In this document: positions 60,351 through 64,000 of the stretch, piece by piece
Layout of the letters: each line of letters starts with the position of its first letter
Numbering within the stretch: position 1 is the stretch's first letter
Assembly: GCA_949292215.1 (NCBI GenBank)
Contig: CASEYW010000093.1
Span: 1 to 64,000, forward strand
Direction of reading: 5' to 3'
From: an uncultured bacterium
Lineage (GTDB): Bacteria; Verrucomicrobiota; Lentisphaeria; Victivallales; UBA1829
Length of the DNA stretch: 64,000 nt
Notes under the pieces: generated by a model
What the model was told of the DNA's origin: nothing
Databases searched by the model: none
The model's input: the letters and a program-made list of their open reading frames with translations, nothing else
Made by a program: the position numbers and the translations under genes

Positions 60351-61214
60351 TCCATATTTTTCCCGGTACTCTCCCGGATTTTCCGCATAACGTCTCCGGA
60401 AAGCGCGGTAGAAATAACTGAGATCGTTGAATCCGCAGGAATAACAAATTTCGGAAACCGATTTCGAGGTGGAGCGCAACTTCTCGGCGGCATCCGCGAG
60501 CCGGAACTCATTCAGACGTCCCACGATTGTTCTCCCGGTCCGCGCCCGGTAAAGACGGCAGAGATGATTTTTTGTTATCCCGATGTTCGATGCCGTCTCC
60601 CCCAGGCGGAATCCGCTCGCAAAATGAGTCTCCAGCAGATGGTTGACGTATTCCACGATTCCTTCTCCGCGAACCGCTTTCAAGTTCCGTTCCCCCCTTC
60701 GCAGCATCAGAATCAGCAACTCAAGCAGTTTCAGCTTCAAAAGCGGACGATAATTCAGGGAACGGTTCTCATATTCTTTCGCCATGCTCCGGATCAGAAC
60801 TCCGATTTCGTGATCCGCATTCAGCAGATAGAGGGGGATGTTGTCATTCTGGGAAAAGGAAGTGGAAAAAATGGAAAAGAAATGAAAATCGTCCTTCAGG
60901 GTGCCGATGTCATGTTCGATGAAAACAGGGTCAAAGAGAATGTTATAGAGTTCCAGCGTCTGAGTTGTCATATTGTAGGTGGTCACGGAACCGGGATGCA
61001 CCAGGAGAAGGGATGCGGGGCGGAGCGGCCAGCGCCGCTCATTGAGAAGCAGTTCGCCCTCCCCATCAATGACATACGCGATTTTCCAGAATTCGCGCTG
61101 GAAACGTTTCGATAGATTGAACTCCTCCGTCCGGTTGACAACATGGCGGATCGAAAACGGAAAATCGTCACTGAAAAAAGAACTCCGTTTGTAAACACGT
61201 ATTTTTCCTTCCAT
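60342..61214 (-). CDS. AraC-family transcriptional regulator
   Basis: A 290-residue regulator: N-terminal cupin-like sensing domain (about 1-150, with VIDGEGELLLNERRWPLRPA) and C-terminal AraC DNA-binding domain (about 190-290) with two helix-turn-helix units, GFRLGETASNIGITKNHLCR and SVSEICYSCGFNDLSYFYRA, ending FRRRYAENPGEYR. It probably activates the hydrolase and isomerase genes directly downstream on the same strand in response to a sugar. GGGAG five bases before the ATG supports the start. Promoter at 61233-61260. Confidence 0.9.
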   Translation of the reverse strand: MEGKIRVYKRSSFFSDDFPFSIRHVVNRTEEFNLSKRFQREFWKIAYVIDGEGELLLNERRWPLRPASLLLVHPGSVTTYNMTTQTLELYNILFDPVFIEHDIGTLKDDFHFFSIFSTSFSQNDNIPLYLLNADHEIGVLIRSMAKEYENRSLNYRPLLKLKLLELLILMLRRGERNLKAVRGEGIVEYVNHLLETHFASGFRLGETASNIGITKNHLCRLYRARTGRTIVGRLNEFRLADAAEKLRSTSKSVSEICYSCGFNDLSYFYRAFRRRYAENPGEYREKYGQY

Positions 61215-61232
61215 GACCGCTCCCTTTCCGGT

Positions 61233-61260
61233 ACCATACCACAGGAATAAAAAATATCAA
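61233..61260 (-). promoter_or_regulatory. Promoter of the AraC-type regulator
   Basis: On the minus strand TTGATA (61260-61255), 16 bp, TATGGT (61238-61233), 19 bp before the ATG. The ATCAATATTG copy 2 overlaps the -35 box. Confidence 0.5.
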
Positions 61261-61265
61261 TATTG
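61256..61265. repeat. Copy 2 of ATCAATATTG, candidate AraC operator
   Basis: The 10-mer is the core of a 10-bp palindrome, TCAATATTGA (61257-61266), over the -35 box of the regulator, fitting autoregulation. Confidence 0.35.
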
Positions 61266-61305
61266 ACTAAAAGAGAAATCCGCTTTATCCCTGTCGCAAT
61301 TCCAT

Positions 61306-61333
61306 TTGCAAAACCATAGAATTCCGGTATATT
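61306..61333 (+). promoter_or_regulatory. Promoter of the VOC protein gene
   Basis: TTGCAA (61306-61311), 16 bp, TATATT (61328-61333), 35 bp before the ATG. Confidence 0.65.
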
Positions 61334-61368
61334 TCCCGGAAGAAAACAACGGAAAGGAGCCTTGGATC

Positions 61369-61776
61369 ATGATCAAAGGAATCGCGCATCTCTGCATCAA
61401 ATCACTGGATCTGAAGAAAACGGAACATTTCTACTGCGAAGGACTCGGCCTGAAAAAAGGCTTCGATTTCCTGCGCGACGGACGGATCGTCGGCTTCTAC
61501 CTGAAAGCGGGAAACGGAAATTTCCTGGAATGTTTCCAGACGGATGCCGGAATTCCCGGGACCTTCCCGATTGACCATCTCTGTCTCGAAGTGGATTCCA
61601 TCGACCGCTCAGCCGAACGTCTTAAAAATGCCGGCTATGCAGTCGACCCGAAAAAAATGGGCGCGGACCACTCCTGGCAGGCATGGACCGCAGACCCCGA
61701 TGGAGTTCGCATTGAACTGCATGAATATACTGATGAGAGCTGTCAACTCACCGGAAACGAGTGCATTCTGGAATAA
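61369..61776 (+). CDS. VOC/glyoxalase I-like protein
   Basis: A 135-residue single-domain vicinal oxygen chelate protein. Metal ligand candidates are His7 in GIAHLCIK, His in IDHLCLEV near residue 67 and Glu in VRIELHEY near residue 118; the YCEGLGLKK loop is typical of lactoylglutathione lyase-like members. It may detoxify an aldehyde or open a ring; no glutathione-specific sign is visible. AAGGAG nine bases before the ATG at 61369 fixes the start, and the promoter overlaps the open frame upstream. Confidence 0.8.
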   Translation: MIKGIAHLCIKSLDLKKTEHFYCEGLGLKKGFDFLRDGRIVGFYLKAGNGNFLECFQTDAGIPGTFPIDHLCLEVDSIDRSAERLKNAGYAVDPKKMGADHSWQAWTADPDGVRIELHEYTDESCQLTGNECILE

Positions 61777-61788
61777 CCTGCATTTCCT

Positions 61789-62943
61789 TTATTTCAGAGG
61801 CAGAATATTGGAACTGTAACAGCAGCCGTCAATATCGAAGACATTGAAATAGGCAACGGTGGCACAGCGCGGAACGGTTGCCGTCAGCACGCCGTTTTTC
61901 ATCTCCAGGCCCTGCGTGTTCCAGCGGCGGTCCTGCCAGTAACCTTCCGCACGGGTAAAATTAAACTCAGCGGAGCGGATGCGGCGGTCCGAAGAAATCC
62001 GGACAGACAGCGTACTTCCGTCCCGTTCGATCCGGGAAACTTCCGGCACGGAACGGTTGTTCAGAACAGCGTCCGCAAAATCGAAGATTGTCTCCTCTCT
62101 CCACGAGGAAGTATGATCGTGCGGATACGCGACCCGCACCGAAAGACGTTTCATCGGAGACGGCGCCGTATCAAATGATCTCTGAAGTGACGGCGGCGGG
62201 AACGCAAAATCGTTGCTTCCGCTGAAGAACAGCATCGGCAGGGCCGCGTTCTCCAGGTAAATACCGGGATCCCAGAGAGAAAACCATTTTTCCCGCAGTT
62301 CCGGTGTCGATTGCGGGTGTTCGAACTGAAGTGCAGACGAAATTTCATTCAGAAAACCGCACCCGTAAACCGGGATGGCAAACCGGAAACGGTCGTCAAG
62401 CCCCGCGACCATGCAGGTCAGAACCCCCCCCCAGGAGATGCCAGTCACACCAATGCGGGAGGAATCCACACCCGGAAGGGAACGCAGAAAGGAGTGTCCG
62501 AGAATCGCCGCTGAAACCGCATGGTACGGCCACTGCTCCTCCGGAGAAACAGCCGCCTCTTCGAAGCGACCCCATCCGCGCGGACCACCGGACTCGTGCG
62601 AGGGCCACTGCCAGCAGCAGGAACAGGGCGCCCAGCAAGGCGTGCATCCGCAGGTATCCATGGAAATTGCCGCATATCCGCGCTTGTTCCAGAGTGTGAC
62701 CCAGTCAGCAAGAGCCGTACCTCCCCCTCCGTGGATCAGAACGACTCCGGGAACCGGATGCTCCGGGGATGCACCTTCCGGAAGCGAATAACAGGCAAAA
62801 ACGCGCGTCGGCTTTCCCCGGTACGGAACACTTTCATAAAAAATCTGCGTCACACCCGGATAGGAATAGACCGAGGCAGAATAAGACATCGGGGTTTTGT
62901 AAAGTTCTCGAACAGATCGGAAAGGGGTTTGCTCCAGATTCAT
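61789..62943 (-). CDS. Alpha/beta hydrolase, acetyl-xylan-esterase-like
   Basis: A 384-residue cytoplasmic serine hydrolase. The oxyanion loop is VVLIHGGGGTA, the nucleophile Ser is in GISWGG, the Asp in SGSNDFAFP and the His in AYPHDHTSSW, a full triad in the order of the acetyl-xylan esterase/dienelactone hydrolase type. A Cys- and Trp-rich segment (CGCTPCWAPCSCCWQWP, near residues 95-112) is unusual. The C-terminal 90 residues form a beta-domain. It starts inside the stop of the lipoprotein gene (four-base overlap). Deacetylation of sugars is likely, given the glycan genes around it. Confidence 0.75.
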   Translation of the reverse strand: MNLEQTPFRSVRELYKTPMSYSASVYSYPGVTQIFYESVPYRGKPTRVFACYSLPEGASPEHPVPGVVLIHGGGGTALADWVTLWNKRGYAAISMDTCGCTPCWAPCSCCWQWPSHESGGPRGWGRFEEAAVSPEEQWPYHAVSAAILGHSFLRSLPGVDSSRIGVTGISWGGVLTCMVAGLDDRFRFAIPVYGCGFLNEISSALQFEHPQSTPELREKWFSLWDPGIYLENAALPMLFFSGSNDFAFPPPSLQRSFDTAPSPMKRLSVRVAYPHDHTSSWREETIFDFADAVLNNRSVPEVSRIERDGSTLSVRISSDRRIRSAEFNFTRAEGYWQDRRWNTQGLEMKNGVLTATVPRCATVAYFNVFDIDGCCYSSNILPLK

Positions 62944-63425
62944 TTCTTTTTCTCCTGAAGTCTCAGAAGTTTTGCCTTGATGGTGATGTCATAAACAGGT
63001 TTTTCCGGTTGATTGCGTTTGCTGTAGTCAAGCATATCCTCGCGGAAGTAGCGGAAGGAGTTGCCGGAAGAGTCGTCAACAATCCAGCGATAACTGGCCT
63101 GATTGTTGATCTGATCGGTGCGTGCCATTCCGGCATAGACCCGGTCGACATCCGTAATCAGGACACCGTTTGCACCGTTGTCGCGGGCGAAGTTCTTGAT
63201 TTTCGCCTCGACCTCGGCGGACGTATAGGTGGTTCCGGCACTGGCGGTCAGAGACCCCAGAACGGTGTATTCCTTGACAGGGATCTGTTCCGGGGAGAAA
63301 TAGACCGTCACTTTTTCTCCGGAGGGAAGAGGCGGATCAGAGATGCCGTCGTAATCGATGTTGATGCAGGCGGTCAGCATGGCTCCGGCAAAGGAAGCGA
63401 GAAGAAGGAAAAATGGTTTTTTCAT
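62940..63425 (-). CDS. Small predicted lipoprotein
   Basis: A 161-residue protein with a lipoprotein signal peptide; the lipobox LTAC gives Cys20. After it, VTVYFSPEQIPVKEYTVLG and AEVEAKIKNFARDNGANGVL form a small alpha/beta unit, a bit like heavy-metal-binding or YbjQ-type domains, which remains uncertain. AGGAGA precedes the ATG. It sits twenty bases after alr and overlaps the esterase gene, so the three likely form one unit. Confidence 0.68.
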   Translation of the reverse strand: MKKPFFLLLASFAGAMLTACINIDYDGISDPPLPSGEKVTVYFSPEQIPVKEYTVLGSLTASAGTTYTSAEVEAKIKNFARDNGANGVLITDVDRVYAGMARTDQINNQASYRWIVDDSSGNSFRYFREDMLDYSKRNQPEKPVYDITIKAKLLRLQEKKK

Positions 63426-63446
63426 TGAAGTGATCTCCTGGAAAAT

Positions 63447-64000
63447 TCAGTTGTCCGTCACACAAACGCGTTCGACCCGTGTTCCAAAGGAACAGATCAC
63501 GTCGTAGGAATGGGTTCCCTTGATCTGCGCCCAGTCCTCAACGGTAATCCGGTTTGCGCCCTCGCCGCCGATACAGGTGACGATCTCGCCAGGTTTCACT
63601 TCCCCCTCTTCGAAGCTGTCCAGAGAGATGGTCGTGTAATCCATGGAAAGACGCCCGAGAATCGGGCAGAGACGCCCTTTCACAAGCACGTATCCGCGAT
63701 TGGAAAGATTCAAAGGAAGTCCGTCCGCATATCCTGCGGCAATCGTTCCGACCCGTGTATCCTTGAACAGTTTGCAGGTGCAGCCGTAACCGATGGTGTG
63801 TCCGGCAGGCAGCGTGCGTACCGCAACGAGATACGTCTTCAGCGCAAGCACGGGTTCCAGTTTCAATGCACGCTGCCCTTCCGTATCGAAAGACCCGTGC
63901 AGATTGATTCCCGCACGGACATGAGTGAACGGCGGCACACAGGCAAAGGGACAGTTGTTAATGGCGTCGCTGTTGGCAATGTGCCGTTTTTCAAGGACTA
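63447..64000 (-). CDS. alr: Alanine racemase, C-terminal part (runs off right edge)
   Basis: PLP enzyme that makes D-alanine for peptidoglycan. Only the last 184 codons are in the window; the frame stays open to base 64000, with HIANSDAINN followed by VRAGINLHG, so an internal GTG near 63938 is not the true start. Visible landmarks are RVGTIAAGYADGLP, the substrate-contact stretch GRLSMDYTTI (usual GRVCMDQ) and the C-terminal GTHSYDVICSFGTRVERVC, whose GTRVER is a typical end of Alr. The PLP Lys and N-terminal barrel lie outside. Confidence 0.88.
   Translation of the reverse strand, partial: VLEKRHIANSDAINNCPFACVPPFTHVRAGINLHGSFDTEGQRALKLEPVLALKTYLVAVRTLPAGHTIGYGCTCKLFKDTRVGTIAAGYADGLPLNLSNRGYVLVKGRLCPILGRLSMDYTTISLDSFEEGEVKPGEIVTCIGGEGANRITVEDWAQIKGTHSYDVICSFGTRVERVCVTDN

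Noticed and set aside
63936..63938. GTG as start of alr
   Set aside because: The frame continues upstream with conserved Alr sequence (HIANSDA), so the gene is cut by the window edge and this GTG is internal.
1..64000. CRISPR array, insertion sequence, prophage or integron
   Set aside because: No regularly spaced repeats, no transposase or integrase frame and no terminal inverted repeats were found on reading both strands.

Overview
The window looks like chromosomal DNA of a Gram-negative, saccharolytic member of the PVC superphylum, most probably a gut-type Lentisphaerota (Victivallis-like) bacterium. This assignment is inference. It rests on a prepilin-like protein with the long [17 protein letters not shown] start seen in great numbers in that group, lipid A genes (lpxA, an lpxL-type acyltransferase, an msbA-type exporter), several isolated carbohydrate-active genes each with its own LacI, GntR, IclR or AraC-type regulator, and Fe-S proteins of the QueG/reductive dehalogenase type. 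No rRNA, tRNA, CRISPR array, insertion sequence or phage gene was seen.

Layout. 1-5.8 kb: a secreted Sel1-repeat protein, a glycoside hydrolase and a divergent LacI regulator. 5.8-6.7 kb: a PPK2-family kinase. 7.0-11.8 kb: an unusual sugar ABC importer made of a binding-protein/permease fusion and a MalG-type permease carrying a very large extracytoplasmic insertion; no ATPase gene is next to it. 12-29.8 kb: mostly housekeeping and envelope genes (YugP-type protease, polytopic protein, PBP2, glutaredoxin, NAD synthetase, LpxL-type acyltransferase, MurC, AsmA-like protein, TypA, a 35-residue basic protein, LpxA, Nif3-type protein, MsbA-type exporter, DegT aminotransferase). 30-37 kb: galactokinase with a GT-C membrane protein, a compact intergenic region that seems to encode a small unannotated transcript, a secreted Ig-like protein, an IclR/U32-like pair and a QueG-like Fe-S protein. 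37.4-43.4 kb: a glycan cassette (GntR-LacI hybrid regulator, pseudopilin, heparinase-type lyase, MFS transporter). 43.5-54.3 kb: one tight 11-gene operon that joins a partial Tad/Flp machine (CpaB, FHA-CpaF fusion, TadB, TadC) to a DUF192 protein, an FHA membrane protein, a PEGA lipoprotein, RsmG, a family-3 binding protein and a DUF4105 protein. 54.4-64 kb: a small secreted protein, a corrinoid-methyltransferase-like protein, an AraC-controlled pair (unknown hydrolase-like protein and fucose/arabinose isomerase-type enzyme), a VOC protein, an esterase, a lipoprotein and the 3' part of alr, which runs off the right edge.

Promoters are unusually easy to read. About a dozen genes carry a -10 box that is exactly TATATT, 16 or 17 bp from a TTGNNN-like -35 box, with AT-poor flanks. 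Most transcription units are short. The exception is the Tad-like operon, where eleven genes overlap or lie within 12 bp of each other behind a single visible promoter. The best candidates for undescribed biology are that operon, the remodelled ABC importer, and the small terminator-bounded unit between galK and the secreted Ig-like protein.
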